64,000 nucleotides of DNA from Levilactobacillus suantsaiihabitans (GTDB taxonomy: Bacteria; Bacillota; Bacilli; Lactobacillales; Lactobacillaceae), in the NCBI RefSeq assembly GCF_004745505.1, contig NZ_RKLX01000004.1, positions 1 to 64,000 of the forward strand, in the 5' to 3' direction. The notes below the pieces were generated by a model. That model saw only the letters and a program-made list of their open reading frames with translations. It ran no database searches and was not told where the DNA came from. The position numbers and the translations under genes are program-made. Position 1 is the stretch's first letter, and every line of letters starts with the position of its first letter. Below, in pieces: positions 51,156-59,771 of this stretch.

Positions 51156-52323
51156 AGAATCGACCTCCAATTGCTAAACTAGCGAGGCCCACCACGCCGA
51201 GCAGTGGGACCAGGCTGCGTTGCTCACCGGTCGCCGGCAATTCGGCCTTGCGCGTCGGTTGGGCGTGACTGCTGGTGGCCGCACTGCTACCACTCGTTGG
51301 CGTGGCCGCGGCCGTCGTGGTCTTCGGCAACGCACTCACATTCGCCGCATCCGCCTGATCCGCGGCACCACTGGAAGCAAAACGGAAACGCACGGGGAAG
51401 GTCTGACTGATGTTCATAGCCGGCACCGTCACGTGGATGCGGCCGGGAATCAATTTCTGCGTCAGTTGACCGGTCCTTTTGACCGTAAAGGCGTACTGCA
51501 TGGTGTAATTCTTGCCCTGCTGGCCGTACGTCACGTCTTGGGGCTGTTGCCCGTCGATGGATTCGGGTACGACGGCCTTACTGCCCAACTTTAACGACTT
51601 GGCGTAAGCCACCTTTAACAGGACGCGATACCCCGTGCTTTGGGGCGTGACCGTGGCGACCTTGGTGTAGTACTGGTCGGCCTCGGACTTGGCCATCTTA
51701 CTGCCCTGCAAGACCTGGTAGCGCCAGTATTCGGGCTTGGTCGTGGTCTTAGCGGCCTTGGACGTCTGCGTGCTGGTCGTGGTCCCAGTCGTCTTAGGCA
51801 CCTTGATGCTGGCGCTACTGCTGGTGGCCGGGATCAATTTCACCGCCTGGGCAATCAGGTCGCTGGTCGCCAAACTACTGCTCAACGACTTGGCCTGAGC
51901 CCACCCCAGCGTCAAACGCGCCGTTTCCTTCATGGCGCCCAGCGGCGTGGTCAGGCTAAACGTGGTCGTCAACGGACTCTTCTGCTCGGTCAGATTAAAC
52001 TGATAAATGGCCGCAGACTTGGTCGTCTTGACCTTGGTCACCGTTTGCCCGGCCACGGTCATGGACTTGATGTACTGCGCGCCGGTCGAAGTGATCAGCA
52101 CCGTGTACTGGTCGTCGTTCACCCGCACGACCGCCGACTTGCCAAAGAATTGACTGGCAGTAGAGGTTGCCTGACTATCGGCTTTTAAAATTTTCAGCGG
52201 CACTTGGTAGCTACCGTTCGCTAAGGTGGCCGCGTGGCCGCTCAGCGGTTGGCCCCAGGCAAAGAGTGCCAGACCCACCACGAACCAGCCAACCAGCCGG
52301 AATAATTGCTGTATGTGTTTCAT
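51139..52323 (-). CDS. Sortase-anchored protein with two NEAT-like domains
   Basis: 394 residues. Signal peptide about 1-31 (ending GHA). Two NEAT-like domains: about 32-160 (LANGSYQVPLKILKADS ... SQFFGKSAVVRVNDDQYTV) and about 200-330 (YWRYQVLQGSKMAKSEADQY ... YRVLLKVAYAKSLKLG). The sorting signal LPATGE is followed by a hydrophobic stretch and GGRFYVKKH. It should be wall-anchored and capture haem outside the cell. The classic LPxTG here differs from the LPQTNE of the protein at 25718. It is first gene of the tightly packed transporter operon. Confidence 0.85.
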   Translation of the reverse strand: MKHIQQLFRLVGWFVVGLALFAWGQPLSGHAATLANGSYQVPLKILKADSQATSTASQFFGKSAVVRVNDDQYTVLITSTGAQYIKSMTVAGQTVTKVKTTKSAAIYQFNLTEQKSPLTTTFSLTTPLGAMKETARLTLGWAQAKSLSSSLATSDLIAQAVKLIPATSSSASIKVPKTTGTTTSTQTSKAAKTTTKPEYWRYQVLQGSKMAKSEADQYYTKVATVTPQSTGYRVLLKVAYAKSLKLGSKAVVPESIDGQQPQDVTYGQQGKNYTMQYAFTVKRTGQLTQKLIPGRIHVTVPAMNISQTFPVRFRFASSGAADQADAANVSALPKTTTAAATPTSGSSAATSSHAQPTRKAELPATGEQRSLVPLLGVVGLASLAIGGRFYVKKH

Positions 52324-52519
52324 GAGTGCTCCCCCATTTCTTTTTTAGATTGGTTATGTTGTGCAAAATTGTCGCCTATACCAGTGGCCCAGTCGCGCAG
52401 TCTGCTGTGAGAACCACCTTCAACCCAAGATACTGGCGACTGGCCTGACAAAACCGGCTCCACACCGATGCCACTGGCTCCAACAAGACTGGCATCGACA
52501 ATCGTCGCTGACATGCATC

Positions 52520-52711
52520 ACCGCAGCCGAGAGTTCGCCAAATATGGGCTCAGCCGTGGGAGTTCCCTTAGCGACGTGGTTCATGTCGCTTAGGGAACTG
52601 GCGTCTTTGAGACGCGACTTTCGGCTCAAAACGAGGTGCCGAGACCGCCCTTTGGCTCGGTCCGTCCGCCCCAGCGTTCCAGCTCATATTTGGCGAACGG
52701 TAAGGCGGACA
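52520..52711 (+). repeat. Family A repeat, full copy
   Basis: Outer arms GTTCGCCAAATATGGGCT/AGCTCATATTTGGCGAAC pair with one G-T. The inner GTTCCCTTAGCGAC/GTCGCTTAGGGAAC and GCGTCT/AGACGC hairpins are present. A family B copy follows 14 bp later. Confidence 0.85.
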
Positions 52712-52724
52712 GCCCGCACCATTG

Positions 52725-52848
52725 TCGAAACGTGCACCAGCAGGCAACGGGTTCCGCTTAACAGCGCTAGGCCCCTAATCCAGAATCGGGATTAGCCGCC
52801 TATCATCGTTAATGCTCGCCCGTTAACCGCCTGCTGGCCCACTCTTGC
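52725..52848 (+). repeat. Family B structured repeat, long copy
   Basis: About 124 bp. Outer stem CAGCAGGC/GCCTGCTG replaces CAACAGGC/GCCTGTTG of other copies, a compensatory change. Inner stems GGGTTCCGCTTAAC / GTTAA..CCCG and CTAATCC/GGATTAG are also present. Confidence 0.75.
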
Positions 52849-52857
52849 TCGCATAAC

Positions 52858-52894
52858 CAAAAAATCACCACCGCAACCGGTAGTGACTTTACGT
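52858..52894 (-). terminator. Terminator after the NEAT secreted protein gene
   Basis: TCACTACCG/CGGTGGTGA stem followed by TTTTTT on the minus strand, directly after the stop codon. Confidence 0.8.
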
Positions 52895-52900
52895 GTTCAC

Positions 52901-53638
52901 TTACTTAACAGTAACAGTCTTCGTCACGGTCTTGTAGCCCGCCTTAGTGGCAGTGACTTTCAGCTTCCAGCTCTTCTTAACGGCCTTCTTCAGCTTGACC
53001 GTGTAAGCCTTCTTCTTGGTCGTGACCTTGCCTAAGGTCTTCTTATTGTGCTTGACCGTGACCTTAGCACCCTTGGTCGTGGTCCCGCTTAATTTCTTAG
53101 CCTTGGCCTTGATCTTCTTGGTGCTCAGCGCCACCTTCTTAGCCTTGGCCTTGCTGGTGGCCTTCAGGCTGCTGGTGTTAAATTTCAACGTCGCTGATTC
53201 TTGCATCTTAACGGTTTGCCCGTTCATTGGGACGGCCAAACTAAAGCCGATGACTTGGTCCTTCTTCAAGTTAACGTTGCTGAAGGTGTATGTATTGCCG
53301 CTTGCGACCTTCTTGACTTTGGCGTCCTTGCCGCCCAACGTCAATGCTTGAATGAACTTGTTGCCTGCAGCGGTCCCGGTAATAGTGACCGTAGCCTTCT
53401 TATTCTTGACACTCACGCTGGCCTTGTTGCTCAGGTATTGGGCCGCTTCGGAAGCCGTCGTGGTCCCCGTCTTGTAGACGTTGAACTTGATGCTGTACTT
53501 ACCATTAGCCAGTTTAGCCGCGTTCAAGGCCGCCGCTTGCGCCGTGGGTGTTGGTGAGGTGACCTGGTTCAAGGAAATGCCAGCCCCCGCACTAGTCAGC
53601 ATTAACAACGCACTCATCACAGTTAAAGATTTTTTCAT
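52901..53638 (-). CDS. Secreted NEAT-domain protein with Lys-rich Ig-like C-terminus
   Basis: 245 residues starting at 53638 after GGAGGG. Signal peptide about 1-35 (ending AQA). A NEAT-like domain covers about 36-160 (LANGKYSIKFNVYKTGTTTA, AAQYLSNKASVSVKNKKATVTI), closely resembling the first domain of the sortase-anchored protein downstream. A very basic Ig-like domain of about 80 residues follows (KKIKAKAKKLSGTTTKGAKV ... VTATKAGYKTV), with no anchor motif. It may be released as a haemophore or held by charge to teichoic acids. It has its own terminator and precedes the haem uptake operon. Confidence 0.8.
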   Translation of the reverse strand: MKKSLTVMSALLMLTSAGAGISLNQVTSPTPTAQAAALNAAKLANGKYSIKFNVYKTGTTTASEAAQYLSNKASVSVKNKKATVTITGTAAGNKFIQALTLGGKDAKVKKVASGNTYTFSNVNLKKDQVIGFSLAVPMNGQTVKMQESATLKFNTSSLKATSKAKAKKVALSTKKIKAKAKKLSGTTTKGAKVTVKHNKKTLGKVTTKKKAYTVKLKKAVKKSWKLKVTATKAGYKTVTKTVTVK

Positions 53639-53773
53639 CAAATGTCCCTCCAAAACTAGAAATATGTGGTTTAATGAATCCGTTTTCATAGTAGCACGAT
53701 TATTAGTTGAGTACCACAATTTTGTAGCCAACCAAACTAACAATTGGCTTATATACAGATAGATGACTGATCA

Positions 53774-53818
53774 TAAAAAACGCGACAACCTAAGACCTCG
53801 TCCCGGTTGACGCGTTTG
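53774..53818 (-). terminator. Terminator after the 102-residue protein gene
   Basis: ACGCGTCAAC/GTTGTCGCGT stem followed by TTTTTT on the minus strand. Confidence 0.8.
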
Positions 53819-53851
53819 TAAGCCCCCTTGGTTGGGACCAGCAATGTCCCG

Positions 53852-54160
53852 TTACCCAATATGGTTTTCATGTAAAATGGCGGCAACTTCTTTTTCCATC
53901 TCCGGCGTGCGTTTCCACTCCTGAAACGTCGTGAAGTCTTCGTCGGGCATCGTGTAATTTTCATTAACGTAGTCCTCATACGCCTGAACGTGGGGCGTGT
54001 GGGCAATGTTTAATTGGAGGATGCGGACTTGCTTGATCAGCTTCCGTTCGACCGCGAGTTCCGCCCGACCGTTTTGGACCATGTCACTGATCTCCATGTA
54101 CTTGGTCCCGTCGAGGCGCGTGATTTCTTCAATCAGCGTAAATGTTTCATGACTTTTCAT
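53852..54160 (-). CDS. Hypothetical protein (102 residues)
   Basis: A 102-residue soluble, acidic and largely helical protein: TFTLIEEITRLDGTKYMEIS, AVERKLIKQVRILQLNIAHTP and the C-terminal EWKRTPEMEKEVAAILHENH. GGAGGTGAAATTGAG precedes the ATG. No signal or membrane helix and no family that I recognise. It stands alone with its own terminator, between the haem locus and the sRNA candidate. Confidence 0.7.
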   Translation of the reverse strand: MKSHETFTLIEEITRLDGTKYMEISDMVQNGRAELAVERKLIKQVRILQLNIAHTPHVQAYEDYVNENYTMPDEDFTTFQEWKRTPEMEKEVAAILHENHIG

Positions 54161-54212
54161 CTCAATTTCACCTCCACACAGTAGGTCTATTATACCGTGA
54201 TTTTGGGCAAAA

Positions 54213-54292
54213 CAAAACCACTACCAGGGAATGGCAGTGGTCGGCATAAGAGAGAAAGAGAATTGATTAGAAGGTAATTATTAATACCTTAC
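54213..54292 (-). ncRNA. Candidate CU-rich small RNA under CcpA-type control
   Basis: About 80 nt, with a promoter, one perfect 5' hairpin (AAGGTA/TACCTT), an unstructured CU-rich stretch (ATTCTCTTTCTCTCTTATG) and a rho-independent terminator (ACCACTGCCA/TGGTAGTGGT, then TTTTGTTTTG). No reading frame fits. The CU-rich single-stranded part could pair with purine-rich ribosome-binding sites. This layout matches known post-transcriptional regulators of Firmicutes, but no specific homologue is recognised. Confidence 0.7.
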
Positions 54293-54299
54293 GAGATAT

Positions 54300-54328
54300 A
54301 ATATACCGGTTTTTGTAAGCGCTGTCAA
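54300..54328 (-). promoter_or_regulatory. Consensus promoter with overlapping cre site
   Basis: TTGACA (54328-54323) and TATATT (54305-54300) are 17 bp apart. TTGACAGCGCTTACA fits the cre consensus with one mismatch and covers the -35 box, so CcpA would repress this transcript in rich sugar. Confidence 0.75.
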
Positions 54329-54504
54329 TGCTTTTCAGAAAATAGTTGGTAATTTTCACTATTTTTTTGTGATATGGCCATGGGGCTTGATGATTTGGGG
54401 TCCGTGATTGCCGGGACGGTGGCATTCATAAATGACCTTACCAACCAATCACGTAAAGAGGGCGCCAGCACCAGGCCAACTCCCTCTCATTTCATCTTGT
54501 TCAT

Positions 54505-55236
54505 TTAACCACGATAACGGGCCACCACAATCAGCATCATTGGTCGCCGCAGTTCATCGCGCATCCCCGGTTGGTCCAACATGGCTTCGGGCGGCTGGGG
54601 TTCGACCACGTGCTCAAGCTGAAAGCCGCGTTGTAACAGTGTTTCCAGGTAGGTCGTCAACGTCCGATGGTATTTGCGAATCGGTGTGTCCAAGAAGGTC
54701 GTGGTCCGCGCACCCTCTTCAAAGTAGCGGTCGACCGGAAAATCTTGAATCTGCCCCTGAGCATCGCGGTGCCACTGTTCACTGCCCGCCGCCGTGAAGA
54801 CCGGGTGCTCCACCGAAAAGATGAACTGGCCATGCGGCTTCAAATACCGCGCCACCTGGTCCACCACCGGAGCAAACCGGGGAACGTAGTGCAGGGCCAG
54901 CGAGCTAAACACCGTGTCAAAGTGTTGGGCCGGCAACTGTAATTGCGTCAAATCGCCCTGCTGATAGGTAATGACCGGATTAGTCGTTTTCTGCCGGGCC
55001 ACGGCCAACATTTTCGCCGAAATATCTACGCCTAAGACCGACCGTGCGCCGTGTGCCGCCGCATAACGCGCGTGCCACCCGTAGCCGCAGCCGAGGTCCA
55101 AGACGACCTGATCCGTGAAGTCGGGCAACAAGGGCGCTAAGGTCGCCCACTCCCCGGCACCAGCCAGGCCTGCTTGACTCCGTGGCATCTGTTGGTAACG
55201 TTTAAAAAATTTTTCATTGTCATAAATGGCTGTCAT
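54505..55236 (-). CDS. Class I SAM-dependent methyltransferase
   Basis: 243 residues from the ATG at 55236, preceded by GGAGGAA. Motif I is VVLDLGCGYGWHARYAAAHGA (about 46-66), the acidic end of strand 2 is VLGVDIS, and FDTVFSSLALHYVP is motif IV. This is the Methyltransf_11/25 type. The substrate is unknown: relatives act on small molecules, quinones or tRNA. The gene appears monocistronic. A 240 bp stretch with an sRNA candidate follows. Confidence 0.87.
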   Translation of the reverse strand: MTAIYDNEKFFKRYQQMPRSQAGLAGAGEWATLAPLLPDFTDQVVLDLGCGYGWHARYAAAHGARSVLGVDISAKMLAVARQKTTNPVITYQQGDLTQLQLPAQHFDTVFSSLALHYVPRFAPVVDQVARYLKPHGQFIFSVEHPVFTAAGSEQWHRDAQGQIQDFPVDRYFEEGARTTTFLDTPIRKYHRTLTTYLETLLQRGFQLEHVVEPQPPEAMLDQPGMRDELRRPMMLIVVARYRG

Positions 55237-55370
55237 GTTCTTTTCCTCCATGTGAATTGGCTAAACGCAACAAATCACATGGCCCAATACCCGCTTATGC
55301 GCAATCATGGGACCACCCCTAACTTATGGATTGGCCCCAGTATAGCAACTCCCAGCCATCCTGGCAATCA

Positions 55371-55401
55371 AAAAAAGAGGCTGGATTGCTCCAGCCCCGC
55401 C
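55371..55401 (-). terminator. Terminator after tagH
   Basis: GGCTGGA-GCAA-TCCAGCC hairpin followed by TCTTTTTTT on the minus strand, about 135 bp beyond the tagH stop. Confidence 0.75.
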
Positions 55402-55536
55402 ATTTAGTCTTCACCAAATGAGAGATAAACCTTTATTCAATTCATTGGGAAATTAAATAAAGGGGTAAATAAATGGTAACTTAAAGATACCACGATAAAT
55501 GATAAAAATCTATCTATTTTCTTATCATGTTCTAAT

Positions 55537-56622
55537 TTATTTAACGTTAGTCGTCTTATTTTGGTCGTGCAGCACCGTTTCTGGGTGCACGATATTACTT
55601 GGGTGCTCGAGGACCTCACCCAACGAGTGACCAGAAATATTGACCAGGCACGCTACAACAAAGACCACGGCCACGACGCTGGTCAACAGCCGGTTGCCCC
55701 AGCTCATCTTTTCACTGATGACGGAGCCGTAGAAGTCCTTTTTGACCTCGGCGGCCACGTTGCGATCCGTCGGGGCCGCCGCTTGACGTTCCTCGGTGAC
55801 CTGCTTTTGGTAGGCGTCGATGTCAAATGACTTCTGGTTGGCCTTCATTTGCCGTTGGAAGTGCTTCTTTTCCTTCTTGGTCTGACCCTTGAACCACTTG
55901 GTGAATTCGCGGTAGTGCTTAACCACGTCCTTGGTGGCGCCAATTTCCTTTAGCGTTCCGTAATGGATCCAAGCGACCCGGTCACACAGAATTTCTACTT
56001 GCTTCAAGGAGTGACTGACGAAGACGATGGTCTTGCCCTCATCCTTGAATTCGGAAATCTTGTCCACACACTTTTGGTAGAAGGTGTCATCCCCAACGGA
56101 CAGGGCTTCATCAATGATGAGGATGTCCGGGTTGACGTGCACGGCAATGGAGAATCCCAGCCGTGACTTCATCCCTGAGGAGTAGCTCTTAACGGGTTGG
56201 TATAAGAAATCACCAATGTCGGCGAACGACACGATGTCATCCATCAGCGCGTCGATTTCGGGATTGGTCAGCCCCTGCATCAAGGCCTTCAAGCGGATGT
56301 TTTCCAATCCGGTCAAGTTGCCCCGTAGCCCGGCCCCAATCGCAATGATCGAGGTATCGCCGCGAACGTCGACCGTCCCCGTCGTTTGGGGAATGATCCC
56401 GGAAATGATGTTGGACAACGTGGACTTACCCGACCCGTTGACCCCAATCAAGCCCAGCGTTTCACCGGGCTTCACTTCCAAAGAAATTCCCATCAATGAC
56501 CAGAAATGAGGCACGGTCGAATTGCGTAGCGAAAAGAATGACCGGAGTTTTTCGGCTTGACTCTTGTATAGATCATATTCCTTCGTGACGTGTTGTACCT
56601 TAATTTTATAAGAATTATCCAT
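55537..56622 (-). CDS. tagH: Teichoic acid export ABC transporter, ATP-binding protein TagH
   Basis: 361 residues. The ABC domain covers about 1-245: Walker A GVNGSGKST, the TagH-type signature YSSGMKSRLGFS, Walker B ILIIDEALSVGD and the H-loop FVSHS. FWSLMGISLEVKPGETLGLIG is characteristic of O-antigen/teichoic acid exporters. A linker and a C-terminal transmembrane helix (about 312-330) with a short extracellular tail are typical of Gram-positive TagH. It pairs with TagG to flip wall teichoic acid; no tagG is adjacent, which is unusual. AGGAAG precedes the ATG. Confidence 0.92.
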   Translation of the reverse strand: MDNSYKIKVQHVTKEYDLYKSQAEKLRSFFSLRNSTVPHFWSLMGISLEVKPGETLGLIGVNGSGKSTLSNIISGIIPQTTGTVDVRGDTSIIAIGAGLRGNLTGLENIRLKALMQGLTNPEIDALMDDIVSFADIGDFLYQPVKSYSSGMKSRLGFSIAVHVNPDILIIDEALSVGDDTFYQKCVDKISEFKDEGKTIVFVSHSLKQVEILCDRVAWIHYGTLKEIGATKDVVKHYREFTKWFKGQTKKEKKHFQRQMKANQKSFDIDAYQKQVTEERQAAAPTDRNVAAEVKKDFYGSVISEKMSWGNRLLTSVVAVVFVVACLVNISGHSLGEVLEHPSNIVHPETVLHDQNKTTNVK

Positions 56623-56905
56623 GAATTAAACTTCCTAACTCAGTTTTTGCGTTACCTACGCGCCCGTCAACGTACCAGGCTCAGTCTGTAGTATTATACC
56701 AAATATTTCTCCCTTGTGGGTACTTTCTAGTGAGCTTTAGAGATTTGTTAAGGACCCTGCCCTGAAGGTTGAACATAAAATTGGCGAAACCAGGCGCCTG
56801 CGTCAGCCAGGGTTCCAATCCATATTTGGCGAATGGTAGGCGGCCAGTTTTCCTTGTGAGGCTGCAAAGGCGAATTTTCGTCCTGCAACCTTCAGACCCG
56901 TCGCT
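56623..56905. other. Intergenic region upstream of tagH
   Basis: About 280 bp. A TATAAT box on the minus strand (56698-56693) probably belongs to the tagH promoter. A family A fragment lies at 56812-56845. Confidence 0.45.
56812..56845 (+). repeat. Family A repeat, right-end fragment
   Basis: GTTCCAATCCATATTTGG followed by CGAATGGTAGGCGGCC matches the last 34 bp of family A. Confidence 0.65.
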
Positions 56906-56906
56906 A

Positions 56907-56945
56907 AAAAACAAAAGCCCCAGCCATAACGGCTAGAACTTTCGG
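56907..56945 (-). terminator. Terminator after the glucosaminidase gene
   Basis: AGCC-GTTAT-GGCT stem with outer AG/CT pairs, followed by TTTTGTTTTTT on the minus strand. Confidence 0.6.
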
Positions 56946-56954
56946 TGAACTTAC

Positions 56955-58391
56955 TTAAGCTAATGCGCGTGAATCGACCCAGTAATTGGTCTTGTCCCCG
57001 CTGAACTTGAACCGGTACCAGGTCGTGCCGTAGGTCGTCTTCACGCCCTTGTAATTCACGGTGACCTTGGTGCCCTTCTTGACGCCACTCGGCCAGTCAA
57101 AAGTTTGCTGGTTGAAATGGGTCTTCTTCACATGATTGTAGAGGTGGTATTTCTTGTATTTGGTACTCAGCTTCTTGGTGCCGCTGGCGTTGGCGTAAGT
57201 CACGTAGTCATACTGCGGACTGGCCGCGGCCTCATTGGCAGCGATCCAGTACTTCTTATCGCCCACCTTGATGCGGTACCACGTGGTCTTGACGCCGTCT
57301 TGCGTCCGGATGGCCTGGTTATCGGCCGTGTAGGACTTAGCGGTCAGCGCCTTTAACTTGCCCATCGACTTGGCCAGGTACGGTGAATTGTAGACGTGGT
57401 TATAGTAGTAGCCACTCAAGGCGCTGTTGACCTTGACCTTCGCCGTGCCCTTGCTGTACTTCACCGTTGGCAGAGTCAATGCCTTGCCGTAGAGCCAGTA
57501 CTTCTTGGCCGAGGCGCTGTTGCTGAAGCGAATGCGGTACCACGTGGTTTTGTTACCGGCGGTCGTGGTCTTCACGCCCCGCATGTCCAGGTAGACCTGC
57601 ACGCCTTGGCCCGCCGGCACCTTCTTCCAAGCCGTCTTGGTGATGTTGGCCCGAGTCCCCTTCACGTGATTGTACAGCCGGTAACTGGTGTACTTGCTGT
57701 TCAACCGCGCCGTTTGCCCACTGGCACCACCGTAATACTTCGCCGTGGCGTAGGTTGGTTCGGGCTTGGCCGCAGGTTTGGACTCAGATGACGCACTGCT
57801 ACTGGACGAGGCGCTACTTGTACTTCCATCCAACAGGGTGTTCAACCCGTACGTCTTAATGATCGAAATCAAGCTGGATCCGTAAGTTGGCGCCGTCGCA
57901 TAGGTATTGGTCAGGGCGTTAGCCGCATCGCTATACGTAGCCGCATTTTCCCGCCAAGTGCCGCTGTACAGCGTAGGGTTGTAGCTAGTGCCGCCCCGCA
58001 GCAACGTCGCATTGTCGGTCATGGACGCCTTGGCACTGGGGTATTTACGGAAATTAGCATCCGTGTAATACAGCTGACCGTTACTGTCGTATTCGGCCGT
58101 CTGCATCGTCACGGATTGGCCGTTATAGCTGCCCTTGATGCCAAAATAATTATTGGCCGTCGTGGTCAGCGTACTGGTCCCCCAGGCACTTTCCAAAGCC
58201 GCCTGCGCCATCATGACGGACGGATACAGTTTATACTTGTTCGCCACTGAGGTGACGGGACTCTTCAAAGTTGAAATGAAAGATTGGGGATCGGTAGTCG
58301 CCGCATGACCCGTTCCCTTGCCAATGGTGAGGCCACCGAGACCCACGCCCACAATCAGCGTGGCCAGGAGCCATCTTTTTGTTCGTTTCAT
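56955..58391 (-). CDS. Secreted N-acetylglucosaminidase with GW/SH3-like repeats
   Basis: 478 residues. Signal peptide about 1-31 (ending GHA). A glucosaminidase domain (LYZ2/FlgJ type) covers about 35-190, with the catalytic Glu in AQAALESAWGTSTL and the NNYFGIKGSY and FRKYPSAKASMTDNATLL motifs. A Ser-rich linker (about 195-212) leads to three GW-like wall-binding repeats of about 85 residues, each with RLYNHV or YYNHV and a TTWYRIRF-type end. It cuts peptidoglycan glycan strands, probably at septa. A G-rich ribosome-binding site precedes the ATG. Confidence 0.9.
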   Translation of the reverse strand: MKRTKRWLLATLIVGVGLGGLTIGKGTGHAATTDPQSFISTLKSPVTSVANKYKLYPSVMMAQAALESAWGTSTLTTTANNYFGIKGSYNGQSVTMQTAEYDSNGQLYYTDANFRKYPSAKASMTDNATLLRGGTSYNPTLYSGTWRENAATYSDAANALTNTYATAPTYGSSLISIIKTYGLNTLLDGSTSSASSSSSASSESKPAAKPEPTYATAKYYGGASGQTARLNSKYTSYRLYNHVKGTRANITKTAWKKVPAGQGVQVYLDMRGVKTTTAGNKTTWYRIRFSNSASAKKYWLYGKALTLPTVKYSKGTAKVKVNSALSGYYYNHVYNSPYLAKSMGKLKALTAKSYTADNQAIRTQDGVKTTWYRIKVGDKKYWIAANEAAASPQYDYVTYANASGTKKLSTKYKKYHLYNHVKKTHFNQQTFDWPSGVKKGTKVTVNYKGVKTTYGTTWYRFKFSGDKTNYWVDSRALA

Positions 58392-58493
58392 TTTACCGGT
58401 TTCCCCCTTAAAATCGTTTCCAGGTCAAGAATACCATATCTTGGCGGGGTGCAGAAAGGGAAATTTAAGAGAAAACGCGGTTGACACAAAGAC

Positions 58494-59216
58494 TTAATCT
58501 AACTGACTCGCAGCAGCGTCATCCAAAATCACGGTCACGTTCGGATGAGTCTGCAAATAGCTGGCCGGAACGTCTGGCGTCACGGGCCCTTGAATCATGG
58601 CTGCGACGGCGGCCGCCTTGGCTTCCCCGTAAGCCACGATCAAGATCTGCTTAGCCTTCAAGATGGACCCGATGCCCATGGAATAGGCGTAACGGGGAAC
58701 CTCGTCGGCGTTATCGAAGAACCGCGCGTTGGCTTCGATCGTGGATTCGGTCAAGGTCACCTTGTGGGTCGTGGATTCGGGATCTGTGCCAGGTTCGTTA
58801 AAGCCGATGTGGCCGTTCTTGCCCAGGCCTAGTAATTGCAGATCAATGGGATTAGCCGCGATGATTTGGTCGTATGCGCTGGTTGCGGCCGCGGCGTCCA
58901 AGTTGGCCCCATCCGGCACGTAGGAGTGTGCGAATGGCTTGGCATTGAATAAATGTTGTTGCATGAAGTAGTGGTAACTTTGGGGATGATCCGCACTCAG
59001 CCCCACGTATTCGTCCAGGTTGACCGACGTTAACTGACTGAAGTCCAAATCACTGGCCACGAGTTGTTCATAAATCGTGACCGGCGTGCTCCCAGTGGCC
59101 AAGCCCAGTACCTTTGCCCCATTTTGTAAGGCATCTTCAAAGACTTGGAACCCCGCTTTGCCGCCTGCCTGCTTGTCACTGACAATTTGTACATTCATGT
59201 TCGTTAATTGTTTCAT
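58494..59216 (-). CDS. nagB: Glucosamine-6-phosphate deaminase
   Basis: 240 residues from the ATG at 59216 (GAGAGGGAG upstream); a second ATG at 59198 is possible. It converts glucosamine-6-phosphate to fructose-6-phosphate and ammonia, the reverse of GlmS. Signatures: [17 protein letters not shown] (about 41-57), [21 protein letters not shown] and [18 protein letters not shown] with the catalytic Asp/His/Glu set. It lies close to glmS and glmM on the same strand, though not in one operon. Confidence 0.97.
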   Translation of the reverse strand: MKQLTNMNVQIVSDKQAGGKAGFQVFEDALQNGAKVLGLATGSTPVTIYEQLVASDLDFSQLTSVNLDEYVGLSADHPQSYHYFMQQHLFNAKPFAHSYVPDGANLDAAAATSAYDQIIAANPIDLQLLGLGKNGHIGFNEPGTDPESTTHKVTLTESTIEANARFFDNADEVPRYAYSMGIGSILKAKQILIVAYGEAKAAAVAAMIQGPVTPDVPASYLQTHPNVTVILDDAAASQLD

Positions 59217-59346
59217 ATCATTCAGTCTCCCTCTCTTAATGGTATAGCCCAATTATAAATGCTCTAGACCAGTTTTTCAAGCTTTTTGCTCAGGAGTTTG
59301 GTAAATTTTCTGTAAACAAAAAGGGCGTTCGCCACTGGCTCCCGTC

Positions 59347-59469
59347 CTACTTCCGCCGAATACCGCGGCGATTGGCACTTAATTCGTTTTGCTGTTTACG
59401 GAATTTTTCAAAGGTCGCATCCCGTTGTTTTTGGTTCTTGTGACTGTCGACTCGTTTCGTGTATTTCAT
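59347..59469 (-). CDS. Small basic hypothetical protein (40 residues)
   Basis: 40 residues, very basic: MKYTKRVDSHKNQKQRDATF is its start, followed by FRKQQNELSANRRGIRRK. GGAGGTGCAGACC gives a strong start at 59469. The charge pattern suggests nucleic-acid or ribosome binding, but no family is recognised. It lies between nagB and a family A fragment and is probably transcribed alone. Confidence 0.6.
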   Translation of the reverse strand: MKYTKRVDSHKNQKQRDATFEKFRKQQNELSANRRGIRRK

Positions 59470-59583
59470 GGTCTGCACCTCCGTTCCTCGTTGAATGATT
59501 TGGAACTACTATACAACTAAACTTAAGTTTAGGCAAGAAAAACACTTGATCTGCACCGAACAAAGTCGTGCTTTGATTGTGCT

Positions 59584-59638
59584 GGCCGCCTTGCCGTTCG
59601 TCCCATCTGAGTTGGAACGCGGTGGGCGGACCGGTCCT
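59584..59638 (-). repeat. Family A repeat, right-end fragment (reverse)
   Basis: GGCCGCCTTGCCGTTCGTCC and GTTGGAACGCGGTGGGCGGA match the outer right part of family A. Confidence 0.65.
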
Positions 59639-59771
59639 GTTCACCACGTTTCAGCGCACTTTCGTGTAACAACTGGCAGCCACCCCACCACCAAGCATCA
59701 AGCCAAAAAAGGTGGTCACGCCGCAGACTAGGCTGCGAGGTGACCACCAAATTTTATTTTTAAATTAATGC

